Source: Actinobacteria bacterium UBA3012 (lineage in GTDB: Bacteria > Actinomycetota > Actinomycetes > Nanopelagicales > Nanopelagicaceae). Taken from it: DNA of 15,885 bases. Of the stretch, positions 6,015 to 13,627 are shown one piece after another. Location: the NCBI GenBank assembly GCA_002346305.1, contig DDZI01000058.1, positions 1 to 15,885 of the forward strand, in the 5' to 3' direction. The notes under the pieces were generated by a model that worked only from the letters and a program-made list of their open reading frames with translations, was not told the DNA's origin and searched no databases. Within the stretch, counting starts at the first letter, position 1. Each line of letters begins with the position of its first letter. A program made the position numbers and the translations under genes.

Positions 6015-6778
6015 GAAGAATTATTCCGAGCGATAAGGAATGGCCAGGCCAATTAGGAATGTTAGAGGTTCCTCCGTCACAATTATTTATAGAATCCAGC
6101 GAATCTGATTTTTTTAATTTAACTGCTAAATCAATCGCAATTGTGGGTTCACGAAATGCAACACCATACGGATTAAGAGTTGCTGCCGATTTTGCTGCCG
6201 CACTTGCTGAAGCTGGTTACACAATTATTAGTGGAGGTGCTTTTGGAGTAGATGCCGCAGCACATCGCGGAGCGCTATCAGTGGGAGGTAAAACTGTAGT
6301 GGTGCTTGCCGGGGGAGTTGATTGCCCTTATCCAATGGCCCATAGCAATTTGTTTGCCGACGCCAGCAAAAACGGTGCTCTCGTTTCTGAACATCCGGCA
6401 GGTACGCCTTCACGAAAACATAATTTTTTAACTCGGAATCGAATCATCGCGGGGCTAGCATTCGGAACTTTAATTGTTGAAGCTGCCTATAAAAGTGGAG
6501 CCATCAGGACCGCTTTGGACACAGTGAAATTGTTGCGCCCGGTTATGGCGATTCCTGGACCAATCTCTTCACCACTTAGCGCTGGCGTGAACCGCTTAAT
6601 CGCTGATCGAGTTGCAGAGTTAGTCATCTCCAGTTGGGAAATCGAGGAGATGGTTGGCGCATACGGCCAGAGTGGCCGGAGTGGTCACTTAATGCTCGAC
6701 TCTGATGGGATGATTAACCCGTGCCAAATTCAGAGCAATCAACTCCAGATTTTCGGTCAGGGTTTGTCACTCTCGTAG
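6011..6778 (+). CDS. dprA: DNA processing protein DprA (minimal Rossmann-domain form)
   Basis: DprA protects incoming single-stranded DNA and loads RecA during natural transformation. The extended Rossmann core is complete: IAIVGSRNATPYG (42-54), SGGAFGVDAAAHRGA (74-88), HNFLTRNRIIAGL (137-149), VEAAYKSGAIRTA (156-168) and AIPGPISSPLSAGVNRLI. The protein starts at ATG 6011, overlapping the comM stop. At 255 residues it is short. It has no N-terminal SAM-like domain and no recognisable C-terminal winged-helix (DML1-like) domain. The last 35-40 residues do not look conserved. The final 58 bases overlap the start of era in another frame, so the real 3' end may have been replaced by a rearrangement. 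The core call is secure; activity is likely but less certain. Confidence 0.9.
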   Translation: MRRIIPSDKEWPGQLGMLEVPPSQLFIESSESDFFNLTAKSIAIVGSRNATPYGLRVAADFAAALAEAGYTIISGGAFGVDAAAHRGALSVGGKTVVVLAGGVDCPYPMAHSNLFADASKNGALVSEHPAGTPSRKHNFLTRNRIIAGLAFGTLIVEAAYKSGAIRTALDTVKLLRPVMAIPGPISSPLSAGVNRLIADRVAELVISSWEIEEMVGAYGQSGRSGHLMLDSDGMINPCQIQSNQLQIFGQGLSLS

Positions 6779-7617
6779 GTCGGCCTAACACCGGAAAATC
6801 AACTTTAATAAATGCTCTGGTCGGCGAAAAAATTGCAATTACTTCAACCAGACCACAGACAACTCGGCGAATCATTCGCGGAGTGATTTCCCGTCCGCAA
6901 GGTCAATTAATTTTAGTAGATACACCAGGATTACATCGCCCGCGGACATTATTAGGTGAGCGCTTAAATGCAATCGTGGCTGAGGCTTACTCAGATGTTG
7001 ATTTAATCGCTTGTTGCCTACCAGCAAATGAAAGCAGCGGATCTGGTGATGAACGGATAATTAGTGAAATAACCGGAAAGATTCCTTTGATTGCAATAGT
7101 TACAAAAAGTGATTCAGTCCCAAAGGATGCTCTTCCCAAAAGATTATTAGAAGTTTCAAAATTGGCTCCGTGGAAAGAAGTCATTCCAGTCTCAGCACGC
7201 AAAGGTGATCAGATTGAAAAGTTGCGCGAACTCTTGATCTCATATCTTCCAACTGGTCCAGCTCTTTACCCGGATAATCAAGTTAATGAAGATGATGATT
7301 ACATGGTTTTTGCTGAATTAATCCGCGAAGCAGCCCTAGAGGAGGTTTCTGATGAGCTTCCACATTCAATTGTTGTAGTTATTGATGAGATCCAAGAGAA
7401 AAATATCAAAACTATTTTTGCCACACTCTTCCTTGAGCGCCCAAGTCAGCGCATAATTGTCCTAGGACCAGGTGGGGAGCGGCTAAAGAAGATTGGAACC
7501 AAGGCAAGACGTGAAATTGAACTAGTGACAGGGAAACAGGTTTTTCTTAATCTACATATTTCAATTGAGAAAGAGTGGCAGCGAAATCCGCGATCGCTCG
7601 AAAAGTTTGGATTTTAA
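6721..7617 (+). CDS. era: GTPase Era
   Basis: Era is a membrane-associated GTPase that binds the 3' end of 16S rRNA and checks 30S assembly. G motifs are GRPNTGKS (20-27), a G2 region around TSTRPQTTR, DTPG (67-70), TKSD (128-131, a variant of NKxD common in Actinobacteria) and VSARKGD (157-163). The C-terminal KH domain includes DEIQEKNIKTIFATLFLERPSQRIIVL cut by GPGGERLKKIG, then the REIELVTGKQVFLNLHISI strand. The 298-residue length is normal. GTG 6721 is the only possible start: an in-frame stop lies at 6715 and no start codon occurs between 6721 and the P-loop. It begins inside dprA. era is usually found near ybeY or recO, so its place behind dprA is unusual. Confidence 0.95.
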   Translation: MPNSEQSTPDFRSGFVTLVGRPNTGKSTLINALVGEKIAITSTRPQTTRRIIRGVISRPQGQLILVDTPGLHRPRTLLGERLNAIVAEAYSDVDLIACCLPANESSGSGDERIISEITGKIPLIAIVTKSDSVPKDALPKRLLEVSKLAPWKEVIPVSARKGDQIEKLRELLISYLPTGPALYPDNQVNEDDDYMVFAELIREAALEEVSDELPHSIVVVIDEIQEKNIKTIFATLFLERPSQRIIVLGPGGERLKKIGTKARREIELVTGKQVFLNLHISIEKEWQRNPRSLEKFGF

Positions 7618-7629
7618 GGAGCAATAACA

Positions 7630-9141
7630 GTGAAAAGAATTGCAATCGCTGGCATTTTGACCGAATGTAATGATTTCACTAGTGCCTTAATTACAGAAGC
7701 GGATTTTGAACGGGTTGAACTACTCCGTGGTGATCAGATGTTTGAGCGAACTGATGGCGTAGTTGGTGGAACATTGACCGAACTTGCAAAACACGCAGAA
7801 TTTGTTCCAGTACCTTTACTTTTTACTTCAACTATCCCAGGTGGAGCATTAACAGATCACTGTTATATAACTTTTCATGATGAAATCATTGAGCGTTTAA
7901 AGGCTGCTGGCCCCCTCGATGGAGTATTGCTTTTATTGCACGGAGCCGCAGTGTCGGTGAGTGTGGCAGATATTGAAGGAGAATTACTTGAGTCAGTGCG
8001 AAAAGTCGTCGGCTTAGAAATTCCCGTAATGGTCACTCTTGATTTACATGCGCACATTACTGAAAAGATGGTCGCTCTTTCAACAGCGTTATTTGGATGG
8101 GAAACCTATCCACACATGGATTCATTTACCACTGGCGCTCGTGCCGCGGATCTAATGGTTCGAACCCTAAATAAAGAGGTTAATCCTGTTCAAGTAATGG
8201 CTCGAGTGCCAGTATTAACTAGTGCGATTAATGCCTCTACTGAAAGACCAGGACCGTTTTTTGATTTAATGAAAAAAGCTAAAAAATGGGAGCATGAAGG
8301 TAAGTGTTTATCTAGCAGTGTCTTTTTGGTGCACCCATATATTGATCGCCCAGAAATGGGAAGTGGTGCGCTAATAGTTACCGACAACGATCCGCAAAGC
8401 GCAGCCAATATGGCTCGTGAGATTGCACAAGAGTATTGGGATCGGCGCCAAGAGTTTGAACCTGAAGTGTGGAAACCCGAAGCAGCTATTCGTGATGCCA
8501 TCGAGAATCACAGTGGTCGATCAGTTTTGACTGAAGTTGCAGATACTTGTGGTGGAGGGTCTGCAGGTGATTGTGTTGCAGTGCTACGCACTTTGCTTGG
8601 TATCGATGTAAATATTAAAGCGATCTATCCTGTGGTTTCACCTAACGCTGCCGCAATAGCAATTAAAGCTGGCGTGGGTTCAGAAGTTGAATTACAGATC
8701 GGTGCAGAGATTGATAAAAAGTGGGGCGCTCCAGTAAGTATCAAAGGCACTGTTCTTAATGTGAGCGATGGACACTTCACTTATCAAGGTGGAGTTTGGG
8801 ATGGCGCAAGTGGACGTATGGGTGCTACCGCAGTAGTTGGAGTTGGTGGAATCGACATTGTCATAGCGACATTCCCAACATATGAGTGGCGAGATGAGCA
8901 GTACCTTTCAATGGGGCTAAATCCGGCCGATTACAAATTAATAATTGTTAAGAATCCAATGAATTACTTCATGACGTATAGTCCAATTGCCGATAACTTC
9001 TATGTAATTGACTCACCTGGACCAACTCCGGCAACCTGCAAAGCGCTAACTTATGTGCAAAGAGAAAGACCATTCTTCCCATTTGATAGCGAGATTGCTG
9101 GAGATGTCGTAAAACTCTATGGAGCTGTAAACAAAAATTGA
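7630..9141 (+). CDS. M81-family metallopeptidase (MlrC / microcystinase C-like)
   Basis: The protein matches the M81 (MlrC, DUF1485) family, whose founding member cleaves linearised microcystin and the tetrapeptide product. Most members probably act on other small peptides or amide substrates. N-terminal features are IAIAGILTECNDF, LLLLHGAAVSV (100-110), VTLDLHAHIT (135-144) and YPHMDSF (160-166). Asp138, His140 and His162 have the 2- and 22-residue spacing of the zinc ligands in characterised MlrC. The C-terminal MlrC domain begins near residue 300 (VADTCGGGSAGDCVAVLRTL). There is no signal peptide, so it should be cytoplasmic. The GTG start at 7630 has AGGAG at 7617-7621 upstream, overlapping the era stop region. 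Its stop overlaps the TTG of glpK. The actual substrate is unknown. Confidence 0.88.
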   Translation: MKRIAIAGILTECNDFTSALITEADFERVELLRGDQMFERTDGVVGGTLTELAKHAEFVPVPLLFTSTIPGGALTDHCYITFHDEIIERLKAAGPLDGVLLLLHGAAVSVSVADIEGELLESVRKVVGLEIPVMVTLDLHAHITEKMVALSTALFGWETYPHMDSFTTGARAADLMVRTLNKEVNPVQVMARVPVLTSAINASTERPGPFFDLMKKAKKWEHEGKCLSSSVFLVHPYIDRPEMGSGALIVTDNDPQSAANMAREIAQEYWDRRQEFEPEVWKPEAAIRDAIENHSGRSVLTEVADTCGGGSAGDCVAVLRTLLGIDVNIKAIYPVVSPNAAAIAIKAGVGSEVELQIGAEIDKKWGAPVSIKGTVLNVSDGHFTYQGGVWDGASGRMGATAVVGVGGIDIVIATFPTYEWRDEQYLSMGLNPADYKLIIVKNPMNYFMTYSPIADNFYVIDSPGPTPATCKALTYVQRERPFFPFDSEIAGDVVKLYGAVNKN

Positions 9142-10634
9142 AGTTAATTGGCGCCTTAGATCAAGGTACATCAAGCACTAGGTTCATTATTTTTAATCAT
9201 GATGGTCAGATTGTTGCTATGGACCAAATGGAACACCAGCAGATACTGCTAAACGATGGCTGGGTCGAGCACAACGCTTTAGAAATTTGGGACAACTCCA
9301 AGAAGGTTATAGAGGGTGCACTTAAAAAAGTCGGAATCACTGGGTCGGATTTAGCTGCTATTGGAATTACCAATCAAAGAGAGACTGTTTTGGCGTGGAA
9401 CAAAAAAACTGGACTACCTCTCGCAAATGCGATTGTTTGGCAAGATATCAGAGGTAAAAATAATTTAGAGAAACTTTCTGAATCTCAAAAAATAAGTGTC
9501 CAGCATTTGAGCGGACTGCCGGCCGCACCATATTTTTCAGCAAGTAAAATGCAATGGTTGCTCGAAAATGCACCTAGCGTGAAAGCAGCTGAGGATGATG
9601 ATTCGTTAATTTTTGGAACCATGGATACATGGTTACTTTGGAATTTAACTGGTGGTGCAAATGGTGGAGTATTTGCAACTGATGTAACAAATGCCAGCCG
9701 CACTCTTTTGATGGATATCGAAAAACTGGAATGGAATGATGAATTATTAGAGATTTTCGATATTAAAAAATCTACTCTTCCAAGTATTAAATCCTCCTCT
9801 GAGATTTATGGCCACACTCTTAAAGATGGAGTTTTTGGTTCAGAGATCCCAATTTCTGGCATCTTAGGCGACCAACAAGCAGCGATGGTGGGTCAGGGAT
9901 GTTTTGTAAAGGGTGATTCAAAATGCACTTATGGAACTGGCAATTTTGCATTAGTAAATACAGGGACTCAAATAGTTAGAAGCGAAAACGGCTTACTGAC
10001 GACTGTCTGCTACAAATTTGGATCAGAATCCACTAGATATGCACTCGAGGGATCAGTCGCCGTGACTGGAGCAGCGGTGCAATGGTTACGAGATCAATTG
10101 GAATTAATTCAAAGTGCTGACGAGATTGAGGATTTAGCAAAGAGCGTTCCAGATAATGGGGGAGTCTATTTTGTGCCTGCATTCTCTGGGTTATTTGCGC
10201 CGCATTGGAGAAGTGATGCTCGAGGGGCCATAGTCGGATTAACCAGAGGAGTAACCAAAGCGCATCTTGCACGTGCTGCCTTAGAAGCGATCTGTTATCA
10301 AAGTCGTGAAGTCTTGGTAGCACTAGCAATCGAGAGTGGAGTGCAACTAAAGCAGTTACGTGTTGACGGAGGCATCACAAATAATGATTTGTGTATGCAA
10401 CTACAGGCAGATATTTTGCAAACTGAGATTGTCAGACCCCAGATAATTGAAACAACAGCATTAGGTGCTGCCTATGCTGCGGGCCTCTCTGTTGGGTATT
10501 GGAAAAGTACTGATGAGTTAAAAACAAAAAGTGTAATTGCTAATAAATGGAGCCCAGTTAAAGACAGCGAATTAGCAACAAAGGGTTTTGAGCAGTGGGA
10601 AAAAGCCGTATCTAAAACCCTTGATTGGATTTAG
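9138..10634 (+). CDS. glpK: Glycerol kinase
   Basis: Glycerol kinase makes sn-glycerol 3-phosphate from glycerol and ATP. It is an FGGY-family sugar kinase of normal length (498 residues). The N-terminal phosphate loop is ALDQGTSSTRFIIFN (6-20), followed by GWVEHNALEIW (41-51). Glycerol-binding residues line up with E. coli GlpK: Arg81 and Glu82 in NQRETVL, Tyr132 in APYFSASKM, and Asp245 in GILGDQQAAMVGQG. The second domain has GTGNFALVNTG, FVPAFSGLFAPHWRSDARG and LRVDGGITNNDL. The start is an uncommon TTG at 9138 sharing two bases with the stop of the preceding peptidase gene, so expression should depend on translational coupling. No glpF or glpD is adjacent. Its 3' end overlaps the convergent exporter gene by 23 bases. 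Confidence 0.94.
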   Translation: MKLIGALDQGTSSTRFIIFNHDGQIVAMDQMEHQQILLNDGWVEHNALEIWDNSKKVIEGALKKVGITGSDLAAIGITNQRETVLAWNKKTGLPLANAIVWQDIRGKNNLEKLSESQKISVQHLSGLPAAPYFSASKMQWLLENAPSVKAAEDDDSLIFGTMDTWLLWNLTGGANGGVFATDVTNASRTLLMDIEKLEWNDELLEIFDIKKSTLPSIKSSSEIYGHTLKDGVFGSEIPISGILGDQQAAMVGQGCFVKGDSKCTYGTGNFALVNTGTQIVRSENGLLTTVCYKFGSESTRYALEGSVAVTGAAVQWLRDQLELIQSADEIEDLAKSVPDNGGVYFVPAFSGLFAPHWRSDARGAIVGLTRGVTKAHLARAALEAICYQSREVLVALAIESGVQLKQLRVDGGITNNDLCMQLQADILQTEIVRPQIIETTALGAAYAAGLSVGYWKSTDELKTKSVIANKWSPVKDSELATKGFEQWEKAVSKTLDWI

Positions 10635-11505
10635 TAGTTACAGGTAAGTTTTTTCGACTGGCCAAGTAAGAACCGATTAGCACTAATGGAAATCCGATGA
10701 AAATCCCCAGAGTTAATGGTTCGTCAATCAAAATGACACCCAGGCCGATTGCTACTGCTGTGTTTACATATGTGACTACTGAAGCTCGTGCCGAACCTAC
10801 TTGAGCAAGTAATTTGAAGAAGTAGTAAAAAGCAGCAGCAGTGCAGAGCGCACCAAGTCCTATTAAAGAGTAGATTGCTTTTAAAGAAGGCGATTCTGTT
10901 GGGAAAGTTAATGCGGCTGGTATTACGAAAATAACCGCCGTAATGGCCATGGAGATTCCACTCACGGCAATTCCCGGCACCTCTGGTGCTTTTGTTGAAA
11001 TCATATTGGTTGCAAATGCGTAGAGGAAAGCCGATAACAAAACCATTAAGACGCCAGCAAGATCTGTCGCACCACTAAGTGCATCAACTCCGACAAGGGC
11101 AAAAACTCCAATAAAACCAATGACTAATCCGAATAACCTTTTAGAGTGCCAGACAGTTGTGTCACCTGAAGCCGAAGCTAGCAAAGTAGCCCAGATGGGA
11201 ACTGTGGCGATGAGTAATCCGGCCAATCCGGATGTAATGCTTTTTTCTGCTGTGGTAATTAAGTACCAAGGGCCAACCATCTCAAGAATGGCGTAGACAA
11301 TAATCAATTTCCAATATTTCTTGGCGGGTGCAATTGCACCTTGCTTGATCGCGATTGGCAGTAGAATAAGTGCGCCAATCAAAACTCGTGAAAAAACCAC
11401 CATGGGCGTAGAGAACTCTGCGACCGCAATCTTGATAAATAGATATGGAACGCCCCAAAGTACACCTACTAAAAGGAATAGGCCAAGTGACTTACGGGAG
11501 TTCAT
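10612..11505 (-). CDS. EamA (DMT superfamily) membrane transporter
   Basis: This is a 297-residue, highly hydrophobic protein of the drug/metabolite transporter superfamily, made of two EamA repeats (about residues 5-135 and 148-285), probably with ten membrane helices. Visible features are the N-terminal GLFLLVGVLWGVPYLFIKIAV helix, the FSRVLIGALILLPIA segment typical of helix 2, and the second-repeat motif LGALCTAAAFYYFFKLL. A short Lys-rich C-terminus follows. Family members export amino acids, nucleotide sugars or other metabolites, and the substrate cannot be told here. It starts at ATG 11505 behind a weak ribosome binding site, 20 bases after the upstream esterase gene, suggesting co-transcription. 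Its stop lies inside the convergent glycerol kinase gene, and no terminator separates the two. Confidence 0.88.
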   Translation of the reverse strand: MNSRKSLGLFLLVGVLWGVPYLFIKIAVAEFSTPMVVFSRVLIGALILLPIAIKQGAIAPAKKYWKLIIVYAILEMVGPWYLITTAEKSITSGLAGLLIATVPIWATLLASASGDTTVWHSKRLFGLVIGFIGVFALVGVDALSGATDLAGVLMVLLSAFLYAFATNMISTKAPEVPGIAVSGISMAITAVIFVIPAALTFPTESPSLKAIYSLIGLGALCTAAAFYYFFKLLAQVGSARASVVTYVNTAVAIGLGVILIDEPLTLGIFIGFPLVLIGSYLASRKNLPVTTKSNQGF

Positions 11506-11517
11506 TTATTGATCTTA

Positions 11518-11537
11518 CTAGGGTTCTATGAACCTAG
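11518..11537 (-). repeat. Hairpin at the esterase stop codon
   Basis: The bases at 11518-11526 (CTAG, one bulged G, GTTC) pair with GAACCTAG at 11530-11537 around a 3-base loop, an 8-bp stem with one bulge. It spans the end of the minus-strand esterase gene and precedes the exporter gene. No U-run follows on the minus strand (TAAGATC), so it is more likely an mRNA-stability or partial attenuation element than a full terminator. Confidence 0.4.
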
Positions 11538-12461
11538 AATCTTATTAATCTCCTCTGAAATCTCTTCACGCAAGCGCAAACTATCTGTGACATGGGCTCC
11601 TTGACTAAAAAATCCGTGGATCATCCCAGGGTACTCGCGCACAGCAACAGACACTTCTTCGTCGGTCAAACGTTGCGCATACTTCTTGCCATCAGAATAG
11701 AGAACATCACATTGCGCCAAAATCACAATCGCTGGCGCCACGCCTTTTAACGTTGTGGCGCTTTGTGGAACGGCATAAGGATTTTCATCATCGGCATTAC
11801 CATTTAAATATTGATCCCAGAGAAAAGCCATCCGATCACGAGTCAGGCCATAACCTTCTGCATAATCATTCATAGATTCAGTGTCTGAATCTCTTTGGTT
11901 GCATGGATAAAGCAAGAGTTGGTATGCAAGTTGAATATTTTGATCTCGGGCTTTCAGTGCAACTGCAGAAGCTAGATTTCCTCCCGCACTATCTCCAGAG
12001 ACTGCAATCTTTTTAGGATCAATATTTAAAGTTTTGGCATTTTCGATTGTCCACTCAACACTTGCCCAGCAATCATCAAATGGAATGGGGAATTTGTGTT
12101 CTGGAGCTTTTTGGTAATTCACTGCAATTACTATTGATTTCGTTCTATTTGCAATTGTACTCAGAGGTGCTTGATACATCTCAATGAAGTTAAAAACCCA
12201 TCCACCGCCGTGAAAAAATAGAAGTACAGGGAAAGGGCCTGAACCTTCAGGAGTAATAACCAAAGCTGAAATATCTGCTGTTGGAGTCGGGATTGTTTTT
12301 AGTTGGGTAGAGGCAACGGCTTCACTTGGCCCACCATCATTAATAAAAAGATGCGTGTTTTTACGCAAAATTGAGATAGGCACATCACCAGCTACTGGCA
12401 GGCCTAACGCAGCACGATCTGCTAGAAATTTTGCAGCTTGTGGATGTAAAGGTGCTGGCAT
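11526..12461 (-). CDS. Alpha/beta-hydrolase esterase, hormone-sensitive-lipase family
   Basis: This is a 311-residue carboxylesterase-like enzyme of the HSL (family IV, alpha/beta-hydrolase fold 3) group, which hydrolyses short-chain esters. The oxyanion-hole motif HGGGW is at 84-88. The nucleophile elbow GDSAGGN puts the catalytic Ser at 158. Asp252 (CDVLYSDG) and His282 (PGMIHGFF) complete the triad. There is no signal peptide, so it should be cytoplasmic. ATG 12461 is preceded on its strand by AAGGAG with good spacing. It shares a 93-base intergenic region with the divergent phosphofructokinase gene and is followed by the EamA exporter gene. The natural substrate is unknown. Confidence 0.9.
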   Translation of the reverse strand: MPAPLHPQAAKFLADRAALGLPVAGDVPISILRKNTHLFINDGGPSEAVASTQLKTIPTPTADISALVITPEGSGPFPVLLFFHGGGWVFNFIEMYQAPLSTIANRTKSIVIAVNYQKAPEHKFPIPFDDCWASVEWTIENAKTLNIDPKKIAVSGDSAGGNLASAVALKARDQNIQLAYQLLLYPCNQRDSDTESMNDYAEGYGLTRDRMAFLWDQYLNGNADDENPYAVPQSATTLKGVAPAIVILAQCDVLYSDGKKYAQRLTDEEVSVAVREYPGMIHGFFSQGAHVTDSLRLREEISEEINKILGS

Positions 12462-12495
12462 TGTTGCTCCTTATTGAATGACTAATTGAAGTTTA

Positions 12496-12522
12496 TTGAA
12501 TATTCCCCGCGAACGGTACAAT
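12496..12522 (+). promoter_or_regulatory. Putative pfkA promoter
   Basis: TACAAT at 12517-12522 is a good -10 element. The closest -35-like hexamer is TTGAAT at 12496-12501, with a short 15-base spacer. It lies in the 93-base divergent region between the esterase and pfkA and would give a leader of about 25 bases containing AGGAG at 12544-12548. The opposite strand of the same region must hold the esterase promoter, but I see only weak AT-rich candidates there. Confidence 0.4.
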
Positions 12523-12554
12523 TTGAGGAGATTTCCAGTAATTAGGAGCCATCA

Positions 12555-13580
12555 ATGCGAGTAGGTGTGTTGACCGGAGGCGGGGATTGCCCTGGGTTAA
12601 ATGCAGTTATTCGGGCTGCGGTGCGCAAAGGCGTTAAAGAGTACGGCTACGAATTCATCGGATTTAAAGATGGCTGGAAAGGCCCACTTGAGGGCTTAAC
12701 AATTCCATTAGATATCTCAACTACACGAGGAATACTTCCACGCGGTGGAACCATTTTGGGATCGTCACGAACCAATCCCTTCAAGATTGATGGCGGAATC
12801 GAAAAAATTAAATCAAATTTAGCTGCACATGGAGTCGATGCTCTTATTGCTATAGGCGGGGAAGACACATTAGGGGTTGCAACAAAGCTGCATACTCTTG
12901 GAGTAAATGTTGTTGGCGTTCCAAAAACAATTGATAATGATTTAAACAATACAGATTACACATTTGGATTTGATACCGCAGTCAATATTGCAGTTGAAGC
13001 GATTGATCGGCTTCACACGACAGCCGAATCTCATCATCGAACTTTGATTGTGGAAGTTATGGGTAGACATGCTGGTTGGATCGCATTACACGCAGGACTT
13101 GCAGGTGGGGCCGCATGTATCTTGATTCCAGAAATTCCTTTTTCAATTGAAAAAGTATGCGAGTATGTTGAATCTCGCTACCAAACAAATTACGCACCAA
13201 TTATTGTCATTGCAGAAGGTGCCGTACCTAAAGATGGTGACCTGATTACCAAAGATGGAACCTTAGACTCATTTGGACATGTGAAACTCTCTGGCATTGG
13301 TGAATGGCTTGCTCAGGAAATTGAAAAACGAACTGGCAAAGAGGCACGTACCTCCGTGTTAGGACATATTCAACGGGGTGGCACACCAACCGCCTTTGAT
13401 CGAGTCCTCGCAACCCGCTTTGGTTTGCATGCAATCACTGCTATTCATGATGGAGATTTCGGCAAAATGGTGGCCTTGCATGGAACCCAGATCGATCGGG
13501 TTTTGCTCTCAACGGCTACCGAGAAACTCAAATTAGTCGACCCAGCCCTCTACGCCGAAGCGGAAATCTTCTTCGGATAG
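12555..13580 (+). CDS. pfkA: 6-phosphofructokinase, predicted PPi-dependent
   Basis: The enzyme phosphorylates fructose 6-phosphate at C1. The 341-residue group III PFK shows VLTGGGDCPGLNAVIR (5-20), GGTILGSSRTNPF (64-76), IGGEDTLG (100-107), VPKTIDNDLN (122-131) with catalytic Asp127, and VEVMGRHAGWIA (167-178). ATP-dependent enzymes carry Gly104, while PPi-dependent ones have Asp104 and Lys124. Here residue 104 is Asp and residue 124 is Lys, as in the characterised PPi-PFK of Amycolatopsis methanolica. A PPi-dependent, reversible reaction is therefore predicted. ATG 12555 has AGGAG at 12544-12548. It is divergent from the esterase gene and lies 47 bases before the DAHP synthase gene. The family assignment is secure; the phosphoryl donor is inferred. 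Confidence 0.93.
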   Translation: MRVGVLTGGGDCPGLNAVIRAAVRKGVKEYGYEFIGFKDGWKGPLEGLTIPLDISTTRGILPRGGTILGSSRTNPFKIDGGIEKIKSNLAAHGVDALIAIGGEDTLGVATKLHTLGVNVVGVPKTIDNDLNNTDYTFGFDTAVNIAVEAIDRLHTTAESHHRTLIVEVMGRHAGWIALHAGLAGGAACILIPEIPFSIEKVCEYVESRYQTNYAPIIVIAEGAVPKDGDLITKDGTLDSFGHVKLSGIGEWLAQEIEKRTGKEARTSVLGHIQRGGTPTAFDRVLATRFGLHAITAIHDGDFGKMVALHGTQIDRVLLSTATEKLKLVDPALYAEAEIFFG

Positions 13581-13627
13581 ATCAGATTTAATCACCCCGC
13601 CCCCAACAGCAAAGGATCTCTAGGATT

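Noticed and set aside
6660..6790. DprA-Era fusion by programmed frameshift
   Set aside because: No slippery heptamer is evident, Era has its own GTG start after an in-frame stop, and a fusion of these two proteins is not known to me.
13581..13627. Terminator between pfkA and DAHP synthase
   Set aside because: The gap has C-rich tracts but no inverted repeat or U-run that would make an intrinsic terminator.
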